A stretch of DNA of 64,000 nt, from positions 182,877,445 through 182,941,444 of the forward strand of contig CM067369.1 in NCBI GenBank assembly GCA_034401795.1, in the 5' to 3' direction. The notes under the pieces were generated by a model. That model searched no databases, was not told where the DNA came from, and saw only the letters and a list, made by a program, of their open reading frames with translations. A program made the translations under genes and the position numbers. Every line of letters begins with the position of its first letter. The stretch's first letter is position 1. This document shows, one piece after another, positions 11,747 through 23,196 of the stretch. Source of the stretch: Chaetoderma sp. LZ-2023a. Taxonomy: Eukaryota; Mollusca; Caudofoveata; Chaetodermatida; Chaetodermatidae.

Positions 11747-12292
11747 TCTCCTTCGAAACGAGACCGAGAAAAGTATCTCGTATGTATTGAGTAGCCATAA
11801 TATGGTGGTAGAGAGAATTGCAACTTAAAAGCACACGAGAACTACTTCTTCATACCAGACAATATTATTTCACATAAAACGAGATGATATAAAACCTACT
11901 GTAGTCTGTATGACAAGTAGTTAACAGAAAAATAGTCCCTCTGATTTCCCTGTAAAATTCAAATCTGTCGCACGTCTCTTGCACACAAAATGAGGTCAAG
12001 AATTTGCTGATGTTACATTGTTAATATCACACGAACCCCTGGATGGATCGAGTATATTTTAATGTCTGTATCAAGCTAGTGATACAGCAGTTAAGATGAT
12101 GTCAAAATCAACACGATCCACAGTGTTGCTTTTACAGTGCGCTACGGAGATAGAATGGATCCCAATCTGTCTGGTCTCCAAAGTGGAGTCTGTGTAACAG
12201 TCTAGTCATTGTAATGTCGTAATAAGATGGCCGGTCATTACATTAGAGATGTATTCTCGAAGAAGCCATGCCTCTATTTGTAGATTGCTTAC

Positions 12293-12359
12293 CTGAGTGT
12301 ATAGGAGCCCAGGGTCGGTCGATCGTTCTGAAAATGGCCAAAGCATTGGCAGAGCTTTG
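12293..12359 (-). CDS. Candidate exon downstream of 12,440-12,521
   Basis: On the minus strand 67 nt run from acceptor ATTTCTAG to a strong donor CACTCAG|GTAAGC. Read in phase with the exon at 12,440-12,521 it encodes QSSANALAIFRTIDRPWAPI and two more residues, joined across an 80-bp intron. A second frame is also open (KALPMLWPFSERSTDPGLLY) and would extend to an upstream ATG, so the frame is not settled. The strong donor is the main support. No family is recognised. Confidence 0.3.
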
Positions 12360-12439
12360 CTAGAAATGGGTAGGGCATAGCTAAAAGTGGATTCATCCAT
12401 TGAAAGCATGGCATTATATAACTAATAAACAATACATAC

Positions 12440-12521
12440 CTCGACCGCTCTAGCACCAAAATTTGGACTAAACCAAAACTCAGTAGTGCCATCTATAGTG
12501 CTGCTTCCAGTATCTACTCTC
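12440..12521 (-). CDS. Candidate internal exon, unrecognised protein
   Basis: On the minus strand an 82-nt segment runs from acceptor AATGCACAG to donor GTCGAG|GTATGT. The open frame gives RVDTGSSTIDGTTEFWFSPN followed by FGARAVE, entering with one base and ending in phase 0. The same frame extends upstream past the acceptor to an ATG at about 12,560, just after a TGA, so an initiation exon (MMNYLLGSPSMHRRVDTG) is an alternative. The sequence looks protein-like and non-repetitive, unlike the MITE-rich surroundings. No family is recognised. Confidence 0.42.
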
Positions 12522-12809
12522 CTGTGCATTGATGGCGATCCCAACAAATAATTCATCATTCATATGGTCAACAAGAAGCACAGACAGACAGACAAAAAGT
12601 TTTTAATGGCAATACTTAAGGCAGGATACTGAATGCACTTGATAGTTATGTCACCGAAATTCACTTCAGACTAAATGCTTATTATAGAATAGCAAGGTTA
12701 TTACTTATAACAGAAACAACTGTTGCAAATTATAAATGAGGAAATCTGATTACAGTACTGCTCAGAAATAACTTACAAATGTTTACAAAATAAAAAGTAG
12801 TGTTGGAGA

Positions 12810-12885
12810 TCTTGAACATAATTTGATTGGTAGATATGGCAGCAATGTCTTGCAATTCAATTATGTACGACATATTCAACAGAAC
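12810..12885. mobile_element. MITE-B, diverged
   Basis: TTGAACATAATTTGATTGG then inverted CAATTCAATTATG and TATTCAACAG around a GCAGCAATGTC centre. Confidence 0.5.
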
Positions 12886-12990
12886 TTTTCTTACATCATG
12901 TTCAAAATCGTTGTGTTTTGGAAAAAATTAACATATTTATGAGCTATACTGCACCAATGAACTTAGAACTAGGAAACATTGTGATTATAA

Positions 12991-13609
12991 TTAAACCATT
13001 AAATTTGTAGGTAATTTTGGTCAAGAAAATCTAAATATTTGCTTATATATTCAATATCAATTTGCAGGCCAAGACAACTTTTGAAATTTTACCACTGGAA
13101 TGACTGGTTCGGTTATCGAGCCAGGCATTCCAGTGAGAAATTTTCAAAAATAAGCTGGTTCTGGCCGGCTTCACCATTAAAGTATTAAAGGACAAATCAT
13201 CCAAAAATGGCTTCTCCAGAGTTCTTGAAGAAAGTCCACTTGCAGGCCAAGAGAGGAGCAATTTCTAATTTTACTATTAGAATGATTAGCTAAATAACAG
13301 AGCAAGTCAATCTGTTAGTAAATTTTGAAAAAACTAGTCTTTTTTTGCTTGCAAATGGACATTAACTAAGCAATAATTTCAATGTGCTTGACCAACCATT
13401 AAAGAAACAAAGAATTATTCTTAACATTTGATTTGTCAAGAAAATAGTTATTTTCATTTACTGGGAATGTCCATGAGAGGAATTCTTTAAAAAAATTTAC
13501 AGTGAAACAACTGGCTCGCTTATTGACACTAATCTGTGGTAAATTTCAAAAATTTCCATCTCTTTGCCTGAAAATGGACATTCCTTTGGCTTGACCATAT
13601 ATGGGTTAA
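12991..13609. mobile_element. Three consecutive MITE-A copies
   Basis: Copies at 12,991-13,188, 13,185-13,402 and 13,431-13,609 have progressively more degenerate central palindromes. The first two share a TTAA. Confidence 0.65.
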
Positions 13610-13934
13610 ATCAATCCACCAGATATATAGTCATTTCACAGAGAACAGTTTTCCAAGATGCTATGTAAATCCTGCCAAAGTTTAACTTTGCTAAAGAATA
13701 ATAATCAGCAACATTTTTACAGTTACATGTTTAACATATATTTTGTAGTTACATATTACTGAAGAAATTAAGTATTCCATGAAGTACATCTGTTCATATT
13801 AGCTGTGAATCTAAATATCACTTCACAGTTTATAAAAGCCCTCTCACATATTATTAGAATCCGTCAACAGAACACAGATATACTCAGCCAGTTATGCAAT
13901 AATGATTTGGAGAAAATTCATAGCAGTTGCCTAT

Positions 13935-14583
13935 TTAACCCTTTAACCCACGAATTCGGACAAAATTTACATTTTCTCATCGAAAATGTCCTTTTTCAGG
14001 GCAAGATAAGAACATTTTTTGAAAATTTACAACCGGAATGACTGGCTATCGAGCCAGACATTCCAGTCATAAGTTTTTAAATAAACTCTTATCTTGGCTT
14101 CCCTAGACCACTGCAGAAGACGTTTTTGCCAGTTTCAATGTTAAAGGTTTAAACAAGAATATCATCGCATCACTCCCACATCATCAAACTAAACCTCAAT
14201 ATATCTTTTAACTCTTTAATGGTCAAGATTTTTAATTTTAACTTCGTGAATGTCTATTATTGCCAGTCATTTTAGTGGTCAAATCTCTAAAATAGTCCTA
14301 TCTGGGCTTGCAATTTATGGACAACTCTCAAGACTACTGCAAAGGCTGATTCGGGCCAGCTTGACCATTAACCCTCCTCTAACATGCAAGCTGTTCAAAA
14401 TATCTTCTGCAGTGATCTTAAAAAAAGACGACGATGAATGGCTTGATAACCGAGCCAGCCATCAGGCCTGCTGTGTCATTCCAGTGGTAAAATTGATAAA
14501 ATAGTCTTCTTTTGGTCTGCAAGTGTGCATTTTCTGAGCAAATTTTTATTTTATTGATCAAGTTAGAGAATGAAAAGGGTTAA
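13935..14583. mobile_element. Three consecutive MITE-A copies
   Basis: Copies at 13,935-14,152, 14,208-14,371 and 14,368-14,583, all with TTAA edges. The middle copy has lost much of one arm. Confidence 0.65.
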
Positions 14584-14815
14584 AGTGTTACGCCGTTCAC
14601 TGAGATGCATTATTGCCTATGCACTTAAATCTGTAAGTTAAAATAAACACGAATTACTTCTCAAACACAGCAATTCCGTCACCAATCATAACCTACACAC
14701 ACCACGCAAACAGGACACGCAAATGTAGAAAAAAGCTTGCAAAACAAATAGAATCCTGGCAACTATCATATTTCAAAAATTACACCTATAGATGTCAGAA
14801 TTACTCAGTCAGCCA

Positions 14816-14969
14816 TTAACCATTTAATGGGCAAGTAAATTAGAAGTTCTGCTTACTAGCTGTCCATTTGTACGGCAAAAGTAGACTACGTTTGAAAATT
14901 TACTAATGGAATCACTGACTCGTTTACTATTAAGGCTAGTTTTGGACAGTTTGACCACTAACCGGTTAA
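14816..14969. mobile_element. MITE-A, deleted copy
   Basis: TTAACCATTTAATGG start and GACCACTAACCGGTTAA end; the centre keeps only AAATTTACTAATGGAATCACTG. Confidence 0.6.
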
Positions 14970-15345
14970 ATCCCTTGACATATCTGACGGTTGTAAGCTT
15001 TGTACATCTGAGAAAATGCCAAATGCCAAATAGTCCTTTAGGTACTCTTATCACAATAATAATGATGCTATTTTACAACACACGTAATATATGCAATGCT
15101 CATCCTCTTAGAAAATTATGCACGTATCTATCTAAACAACTAATCACACTATCTGTAACACACAAAATTAGATATATATTTTGCCAAACCTTTCTATAAT
15201 AGACACCTCTATGGGCCATGAAAATGTAGTCGCTGAAGACAAAGGCAGTCAATAATCCAAGTCATTTACTAGAGTAAACATAGCTTTTGTGGCCAAGTGA
15301 TGGTGTACTCTTAAGACAGGCACTTACTTATAAGACCATTGCGTC

Positions 15346-15546
15346 TTAACCCTATAGCCATCACGATTAGTCAAGAAACTCTGCAAGGTAAGAAGACCAT
15401 TAAAAATAATTTACAACTACAATGACGCGCGATTATCAAGTCAGTCATTTCAGTTTTAAAATTTCAAAGATACTCTTGCCCCGCCCTTGATTCCTCAAAA
15501 TAATTGCAAAGGTCGGTTTGAGCCTGTTTGACCATTAAATGGTTAA
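15346..15546. mobile_element. MITE-A copy
   Basis: TTAACCCTATAGCC start, degenerate centre GACGCGCGATTATCAAGTC, end GACCATTAAATGGTTAA. Confidence 0.65.
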
Positions 15547-15699
15547 AGAATGACCATTTCATGACCGCAAAACGAGTGACTCTTATAGACAGGTTCAACA
15601 GTATAATTATATATAATAGCTAGCAGTAGCATTTACTTGGTACAAACTAAATTTAGACACATTACATTAGATGCTGAGAACGCATCCTATATGAAATAA

Positions 15700-16300
15700 C
15701 AATAAAGCATAATATAATATATATCTGAGCTGCTCTACACACTGATTACGATCATCCAACCCTTCACGTATTCACAGAGCAATGCCACACCGACGCGTGA
15801 TCAACGTCGACACATTTGTCTCATACTCTGATGCTGAGAAATCTCCTTCACAGAACAATTCTGCCCGCGTGGAAATTCCTAGGTGCAAAATACTGTATAT
15901 TGACAGCCGTGAAGAATGAGCTCGTTTCCAGGGCAACTATACAATGCTGGAATATTGTCTTATCTGGCGCCACGATTCTTATTTAATTCGGATAGGTGAT
16001 TTGTATTCTCTTCCCTGGGAAGAAAATAACGGCTTAATCCACTGATTCTTAGTCTTGACACTGCTTCTCTAAAACTCTAGACACAGAGAACAATAGAAAG
16101 GGGGCAATTTGACTGTGGATGCCGTGGTAACTCTTGTGTCGCATCAATATCCTCGTCCCGAGACACGGTGGCAGCAGCGGCAATACAGGCTAGCTGCTGC
16201 ATCAGCTTTCCTGGCCCAATCAGGCCTGTATTGGATTTTTATTCAGCACCAACCATGTAAAAGCATGGTGACATCTTCTTCCATGAGAAAAATCCATTAC
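15700..16300. promoter_or_regulatory. Possible promoter region with an X-box-like site (15,924-15,937)
   Basis: This MITE-free block is less AT-rich than its flanks. GTTTCCAGGGCAAC (15,924-15,937), read on the minus strand as GTTGCCCTGGAAAC, fits the RFX/X-box consensus of two half-sites with a short spacer. A CCAAT (CCTGGCCCAATC) is at about 16,216. It lies upstream of the minus-strand candidate exons at 12.3-12.5 kb. Promoter function is inference. Confidence 0.25.
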
Positions 16301-16583
16301 AGAAACGCTTTGTCAAATGCACGACAGTGTGACAAAACAGAAAATGCCTGTGCGAAGGAGTGTATGCATGCATGCACGCACATGCACGAATGTAATCCTA
16401 AGACACCTCCAGCACATGCAATATGCATGATCAGGTCACTTGAGCATGGACGCAGCATTTGTTTAAGGACAGGCTCAGAATTGATGATCTCAACAAGAAA
16501 GAATGGCCACTCACGTATAAAATAACCTGTCTATAGTGGACACCTGTATGGCACATTAGTGATCCCTATAGACAAACGGCTAC

Positions 16584-17020
16584 TTAACCCTTTAATAATA
16601 GACATGACTGGTCAATATAATTTTGTCCATTTGCAGGCCGAGAGACTATTTTTTTTAATTTATCACTGGAATGACTGTCATTGTTATCGGAGCCAGTCAT
16701 TCCACAGATAAGTTTTCTAAAATTGTTTTGTCTTGGCCTGCAAATTGACATTCTTGAAGGCCATTTGGTGTTGATAGGTTTGAACATTAACCCTTTAACA
16801 CTCCTATCAGCCAAAAACAGCTTTGTAGTGGTCTTGAGAAATGTCCATTTGCAGACAGAATACTATGTTTGAAAATTTACCACTGGAATGACTGGCTCGA
16901 TAACTGAACCAGTGATTCCAGTGGTAAATTTTCTAAAATTATCTTCTCTTGGTCTGAAAAATGGATATTTTCTATGGGAAAATTGAAATTAAAAAAAAAA
17001 TTCAAGGGTTAAAGAGTTAA
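16584..17020. mobile_element. Two abutting MITE-A copies
   Basis: 16,584-16,790 and 16,787-17,020 share one TTAACCCTTTAAC junction. The second keeps a clean central palindrome. Confidence 0.75.
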
Positions 17021-17132
17021 AGGGCCAATACAGCTCATTTTCTAATGTAAATGGTGCTTGGAACCAAACAACAGTGGATCCTTAACCTATTGAACACAAA
17101 TTCCGTGGTTTTTTCGGGATTAACTTACCTCT

Positions 17133-17339
17133 TTAACCTTCGAATTTGTTCCAGAAAATTCTAATTTTCTCATAGGACCAAGAGAAGACTATTTTTGAAA
17201 ATTTACTGCTGGAATAACTTGCTCGGTTATCGAACCAGTCATTCCAGTGGTAAATTTCCAAAAATAGTCTTCTCTTGGTCTGCACATGAACATTTCTCAA
17301 GACCACTGCAGAAGCTATTTTGGCTACTATGAGTGTTAA
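17133..17339. mobile_element. MITE-A copy
   Basis: TTAACCTTCGAATTTGTTCC start, central palindrome, end GAGTGTTAAAGTGTTAA. Confidence 0.75.
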
Positions 17340-17477
17340 AGTGTTAAATACCTTACAATTATTACTAACAAAGGACATATGGTCCCATATTAGATCTTTA
17401 ATGGTCAAGATTGTTACACAAAACAGCCGTGTTGGTTTACTGAGTGCCATTTTGCAGCTCACAATCTGAAGGGTATC

Positions 17478-19005
17478 TTTTAACAAGAGACCCCCAGGGC
17501 CTGTGACACTCACCTGGACCATTAGCATTTGAAGAATTCTCAATTAAATAGACGTGAGCTACAACTTTCAGAAAATCCAAGATGGCCACCTAAAGGAATT
17601 GACTAATTAAAATTCTCATTTGATATGGTGAAGCTGACTGCCCTAGGATCGTATGACACAAGATTTGTTGAAATCTGACCATTGATTAAGGATTAGCATT
17701 TTAAATTGTTCCACAAAATTTTTGAAAAATCCAAGATGGTCACCAAAGAAATTGACCAATCAAAATTCAGATTAAATTTCAAAGCATATGACTGTAGGAT
17801 TCTTCCAGGCAAATTTGGTTAAAATGCACGCAGGTAAGATGCATTTTTTAACAATTAACAGTAAATTTGTCCTAAAAATTGATAAAGTATAATTCTGAAT
17901 AGATCTGGCACCTACCCCAATACAGTCCTTCTAGCCAAATATACTTGAAATCGGTCAATCTGTTAAAAAGACGCAATTTGATAATTTACTGTAAATTTTT
18001 CATAAAATCTCACATTTTCACCCAAAAATTTTACGATGAAAGATTGTGAAAGGAATTCTAGAGACTATCATCATAGAATCCTTTCAGCCTCATTTGTTTG
18101 AAATCGGTCCAAGTGTTAAGAAGATGCAATTTAACAATTTCCGGTAAAATTTCATAAAATCTAAGATTTTCACCTCAAAATTTGATGAATAAAAATTCTG
18201 AATGGACGGTCTAGAGCCTATGGTATGGTCTAGAGCCTATTACCATAAAATTCTTCAGCTAAATTGGGTTGAAAATTGGTCAAAATGGTAAAGAGAAGAA
18301 GCAATTTGACAATTTCCAGTACATTTTAAATAAAATCAAAGATTTCACCCAAAAACATTGACGAATTAAAATTCAGTATGAATGTTCTAGAGCCCATCAC
18401 CACAGGTTCCTTTCAGCCAAATTTCGTTGAAATCGCTCAGAATGGTAATGAGAAGCAATTTGACAATTTCCGGTACATTTTTTCATAAAATCTAAGAATT
18501 TCACCCAAAGAATTGATAAATCAAAAGTCTGAATGGATGTCCTGGAGCCTACGACCATAGAATTCATTCAGCTTAATTTGGTCGAAATCACTCAAGAGTG
18601 GTAAGGAATTTGACAAATTCCGGTAGATTTTTCATAAAATCTAAGAATTTCATCCCAAAAACTGATGAAACGAAATTCTGAATGGAAATTCTGAAGCCTA
18701 CGACAATAGGGTTCTTTCAGCCAAATTTGATTGAAATCGCTCATGGTAAGGAAAAGAACCAATTTGATAATTTCTGGTACATTTTTGATCAACTCTAAGG
18801 TTTTCACCCAAAAAATTGATGAATCAAAATTCTGAATGGACGTTCTGGCGCATACAACCATAGGGTCCTTCCAGGCAAAGTTGGTTGAAATCGGTCATGT
18901 GGTTAATGAGAAGTAGTGTTTTAAAGCAAAAGTTGATGGACGGGCGATGGATGGACGATGCACGGTCGCCACGGCATAAGCTCACTTGGCCTGAAGAGGT
19001 AAAAA
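17478..19005 (+). repeat. Family D element with about 155-bp internal tandem array
   Basis: Starts with ACAAGAGACCCCCAGGGCCT and CTCACCTGGACC. It continues with at least seven diverged units of about 150-165 bp built from AATTTGACAATTTCCGGTAC, CATAAAATCTAAG, TTCACCCAAAAA and GTTGAAATCG. It ends with a GATGGACGG tail and CACGGCATAAGCTCACTTGG. The end modules match those at 1.3-3.8 kb. No protein is encoded. Confidence 0.7.
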
Positions 19006-20208
19006 ATATTTTACTTGACGGGTTCAGTCATCCAGCCAAGCATTCCAGTGACAAAATGTTAAACAAGAACACTGAAGTGTGCAATATTGCGCCTGTAAAG
19101 GCATGGATAGTGTGGATTGCCAAAGTAGACTTGGTATGGGCCGGAATACATATATTCAATGAGGCACCAACAAACAACAGTAAACTCATGAAATTAATAT
19201 TTTAATTCAGATAGTCTGATCTCGAAAAAAAGTCCCATAATTAAATTAGTAATGATGAGGACAGTATCCCTGAATTGAATACACTGCTGTACAATGTTGT
19301 TGATATCTGGTGCGCCATTGTTGAAAAAGAATGGTCCATAAAAAACCCTTAACAAAAAACATGAAAAACATTTAAAGTCCAAAAACCGTGAAAAAAGAAG
19401 AAAAACTCCACATCATATCAGTAATGATGCAGATCATAATTTGTATAAAACATTTGTGTATGGTTTCACTGAAATCGGAGTGAGCATTGTTGAGGTACAA
19501 CGCAAACAAAAACCGTAACCAAACATACTTTTACAGACGGCACCACCACCGCTGGAATTAATGATCCGTATGTTTTGCTTTCTGCTTTGCAGGTGAGACA
19601 AAAATACTCTTTTCTTGGCTTGCAAATGGCTATTCCTCAAGACTGATGCAGAGACATGTTTTGCCAGGCTTTACAATTAATGGCACACTATTTGTTTTCA
19701 AACACTGGTCTCCACTATAGACAGGTTAATTAACTAATTCTTCATAAAATATCACTGTGCTGAATGCTATTTTATCATTTCCGCATAAGAACTGCTGCAA
19801 ATTCTTGACAATACAATAAATATACAGAGATATTATTATATACACCTAGTCACTGTCAGGTCTATGTTCACCAAGCACAAGACAATGAATATCCATAGTA
19901 TTTTTTTACATTTTGAAAGTAATTTGACTGGAATCAGCTTCTATTAACTCATTATACATCAGAAACGCCCAGAGATGTCTCGAAATTATCCCTTCAGTAG
20001 CAGAAACATCACCGATTTTTTTTTTAAAGCTGGTGTGCCAGTTTATGAGGTGGGCTGGCAAAATGAATGCTGATTGGTAAACAGTAATTTCATCAGCCAG
20101 TGGAACACATTCTAAGGTTTGTTTGGCACATCTTAAACATTTTATATATTTTATCTAATACATGTCCACTATAAAGGTTTCTGGGTAATTGCAGCCAATT
20201 GCTACACC
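19006..20208. other. Non-coding; partial MITE-A at 19,580-19,682
   Basis: One half of a MITE-A (ACTCTTTTCTTGGCTTGCAA to ACAATTAATGG) and a half MITE-B (ATTTTGAAAGTAATTTGAC, about 19,913). No gene is supported. Confidence 0.5.
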
Positions 20209-20704
20209 GTAACCCTTTAATGGTCATGCCAGCCAAAACCAGCCTCTGTTGTGGTCCTGGCGAATGTCCATTCACAGGCCAAGAGAATACAACTTTTGAA
20301 AATTTACCACTGCAATGACTGGCTACAAAATCGAGCCAGTCATTGCAGTGATAAATTTTCAAGAATTGTATTCTCTTGACTAAATGGACATTCAACAAGC
20401 ACATAATTTGAATTTAAAGCGTTAAAGAGTTTATTATTATCAGAAACTCAAATTTTAATGATTGGGTTACTCAGGCGGGTTGTTGCTGCAATATCTATCC
20501 CAATCATATTATATCCATCTCAATCATATCATTATGTCACGAGGAATATTTCTGTAAACTTACATGTACCACTTGATAGACTGGCTTGGCAATCGAGCAA
20601 GTCATTCAACGAGTAAATTTTCAAAAACAGTCTTCTGTTGACCGGCACATGGACAAGACCACTACAGGTCAGATTTTTGTCCAGCTTGATCATGAAAAAG
20701 TTAA
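20209..20704. mobile_element. Last two MITE-A copies (20,209-20,425; about 20,560-20,704)
   Basis: The first keeps both halves of the TTACCACTGCAATGACTGGCT palindrome; the second is degenerate. No MITE-A core was found to the right of this point. Confidence 0.65.
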
Positions 20705-21354
20705 ATTAGATGTATAGCCATAGGAAGGTGTCCAAAAGTGGGAAGGGGGCAAAACCAACCAAAACCATGGCGGCCTCACTAGAATTGTGAAAACTAGATG
20801 TTAGGGGTGGCTGGGAGGGTAAGTATGGAATTTCACACATAGACACTCAGAAAGTGTGGTTGGGGACTTGGGGGGGGGGGGGCAAACCTGTGGGTCAGGT
20901 GCGGTATTGGCCCCATATTCCTATGCCTATGAGACGAATCGTACATCTATGTGACTGCCTTGTAATTATGCATCAACATCTGTTTGTTTTCATGCCAGCT
21001 GCTGACCATGGAATCTAGAACCACTCCCAAGATACACCTCCTCATCGTATACACAGTATACATACTCTACCCCCACCCACATATGAATATTAACATGCAG
21101 TTATCATTAATTCATATGGCAGAATCTGCCTCACAAACGGATAAGATAATCGGCTTGTATCTGCTGACATTTTCTAGCTGAAGCTTGAAGCATCGCTCAC
21201 AGCTGACAACTAAACTCTAATGCTTTCTCTAAAAACAGAAAAAATATTTGCAAAGATATATAAATTCATTATCCTGATATGTTTCTGACAGGGGTATCTT
21301 TGTATAGAGCACAGCTCAAAAATAATGTAACCTGTTTCTTAAACAAAATAAAAC
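20705..21354. other. Non-coding, no gene seen
   Basis: Contains a G run at about 20,871-20,882 and unique sequence. The 65-codon ORF at 20,984 has no supporting feature. Confidence 0.4.
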
Positions 21355-21455
21355 ACATTGTTGAATATTTTGAACAGACTTGGATTGGAAGACATTTCTG
21401 CATAAGGCAGTAATATCTTTCAATCCAATTATCTTTAAAATATTCAAGAGAACAT
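21355..21455. mobile_element. MITE-B copy
   Basis: TTGTTGAATATTTTGAACAGACTTGG and the inverted CCAATTATCTTTAAAATATTC around a GCAGTAATATC centre. A further diverged copy lies at about 22,000-22,085. Confidence 0.65.
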
Positions 21456-21683
21456 TTCTTACATCGTGTTCAAAATCGTACTAACTAACATGTTTCTGTT
21501 TTGTTTTGGAAACATTTAAAGGGATATTCCACTGGGAGATTTTGTGCATCTGGCATAAAGTACTAATTCTCTGCATTAATTTGAGACCAAGAGCACAATT
21601 TTATGCCAACAAATAAAAAAGATATCAACAATTTAAATGGCTAACGTAACCAGTAGATAGAGGCGCCATTTTGGCCAAGCGGC

Positions 21684-21691
21684 TGACGTCA
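21684..21691. promoter_or_regulatory. CRE palindrome TGACGTCA
   Basis: An exact TGACGTCA in a locally GC-richer block (21,650-21,720). No transcript can be attached to it. Confidence 0.2.
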
Positions 21692-22365
21692 CTGACACGC
21701 CTACTCTCTTTGCGTGATCTAGGATAGCTATAACCAGGGGAGGTAAATCTTGTATCCCATGTTACAGCATTTACTTCTGGATAATTAGCACCACAGCTAA
21801 ACAACTGACACTTTGCCAGTGTTTGGAGGAAATTAAAATGCACTTAAGTGTCCCGATGATCGCACTAGCAATTGCAGCGTTAAATTGTCAAAAATTGGCA
21901 TATTCTATTTTAAAACACTAAAGGTTTATGCCAGGAGCATGTTTGCAATCAACTAGTTACAACAAATTCGTAAAAAAAATTATGTTAGTTGATTAAATTT
22001 TGAAAGTTATTTCTCTGAAAACGTTTGGTGCCTATTGCAACTTCTGCTTCCAGTCAAATTCCAGTTTCAAAATTTTCAACAGGCCGTAAGTACGGGTCAA
22101 CATTTTAAAATTGGGATCAATTAGTTAACTCTTTCAAGGCCAGAAAAGCAAAGCTTAAAATTTATCCTGCATATTGTGTGAAAGCAACTTGTTTAGTAGC
22201 TACTGCAACATAATTCCAGGCAAAGTTAATTCAGAATATTCAACACTCTGCTTAGTTATTTAAAATTGGGAGTAAACGTTGTAAATGATTAATTAATAAC
22301 CCCCAACAGACCCCCCTTTAGTGGGTTGGTCTGTAGTTTTATAACCACTATAAAAACATACTTAC

Positions 22366-22624
22366 CGTTCAATCACTACTTGCTAAATCAAATATCTGCA
22401 TTTAGCTTTCAGAATAAAATTTTTATGCTCGCTTACATACTCCCTAATGCCAATACCATCACCATGTAGACCCTCAACCAGGCTTCTGGTAGAGGGACCC
22501 CCTGCATTAGCCGTACAATAGACTGGCACCAGTCTGTACACACTCCTTGGTGATGCCTGTCACTAAGCACGCTCGCGCATGCGCAGTAGGTCCCAAATGT
22601 GAATACTGATTCACTTTTCTAAAT
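22366..22624. repeat. DIRS-A inverted terminal repeat (element 3' side)
   Basis: Inverted match to 29,230-29,484, including CCGTTCAATCACTACTTGCT, TGGCACCAGTCTGTACACAC and CACGCTCGCGCATGCGCAGT. Confidence 0.9.
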
Positions 22625-22689
22625 TTAAGTGCCATATATCCAGAATAGATTCTCAAATCAATACCCAGCGGGGTGGCTGAGGCCGGGTC

Positions 22690-22826
22690 GTAGTGATTGA
22701 ATGGTAACTATGTTTTTATAGTGGTTAATAAAACTACAGACCAACCCACTAAAGGGGGGGGGGTCTGTTGGGGGTTGTTATTACACCACAAAAACATCCG
22801 TTACCGTTCAATCACTACTTGCTAAA
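22690..22826. repeat. DIRS-A internal complementary region (circle-junction type)
   Basis: The left part is the reverse complement of the outer left end (22,298-22,390). The right part, from GTTATTACACCACAAAAAC on, is the reverse complement of the outer right end (29,465-29,511). They are fused at GGGGGTTGTTATT. In DIRS elements this segment templates completion of the termini through a circular intermediate. Confidence 0.85.
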
Positions 22827-23196
22827 CCAGTAGATTTGGTCAGTGTCCCACTACAAAACTTTGGTGGGAGGAGATTTGAGAATCCATAAGCAAGGATAAA
22901 AATCAAACAAAACATAACCAAATGTTAATAACATAACATAATGGTGCATCTTAATCAATCACACAGTGATTATCAAACAAGGATTTCTTTAAACTTAAAG
23001 AAATAAATAAAAACCAAAGAGCAACTCACACCATTACACGCAGATGCACGGTCCTAACGAAAATGGTGGGATGTGCTTGGTAAATGGTCTTCAGCCTTTT
23101 TAGTTAAAATCATAAAGTTCCTAAAAAGGAAGCCGCTGTGCTCTGGTCTTTTAAATAAAAAGTAGTAAAAGTAGACTCGGATTTCCATCCTGCAAC

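Noticed and set aside
16109-16525. 138-codon ORF
   Set aside because: It has no ATG start and no recognisable motif, and it contains an ATGCATGCATGCACGCACATG-type repeat. It overlaps a possible promoter block.
3846-20704. Regularly recurring short repeats as a CRISPR array
   Set aside because: The repeats are palindromic MITEs of about 220 bp at irregular spacing with TTAA edges in animal DNA; no fixed-length spacers and no cas genes.
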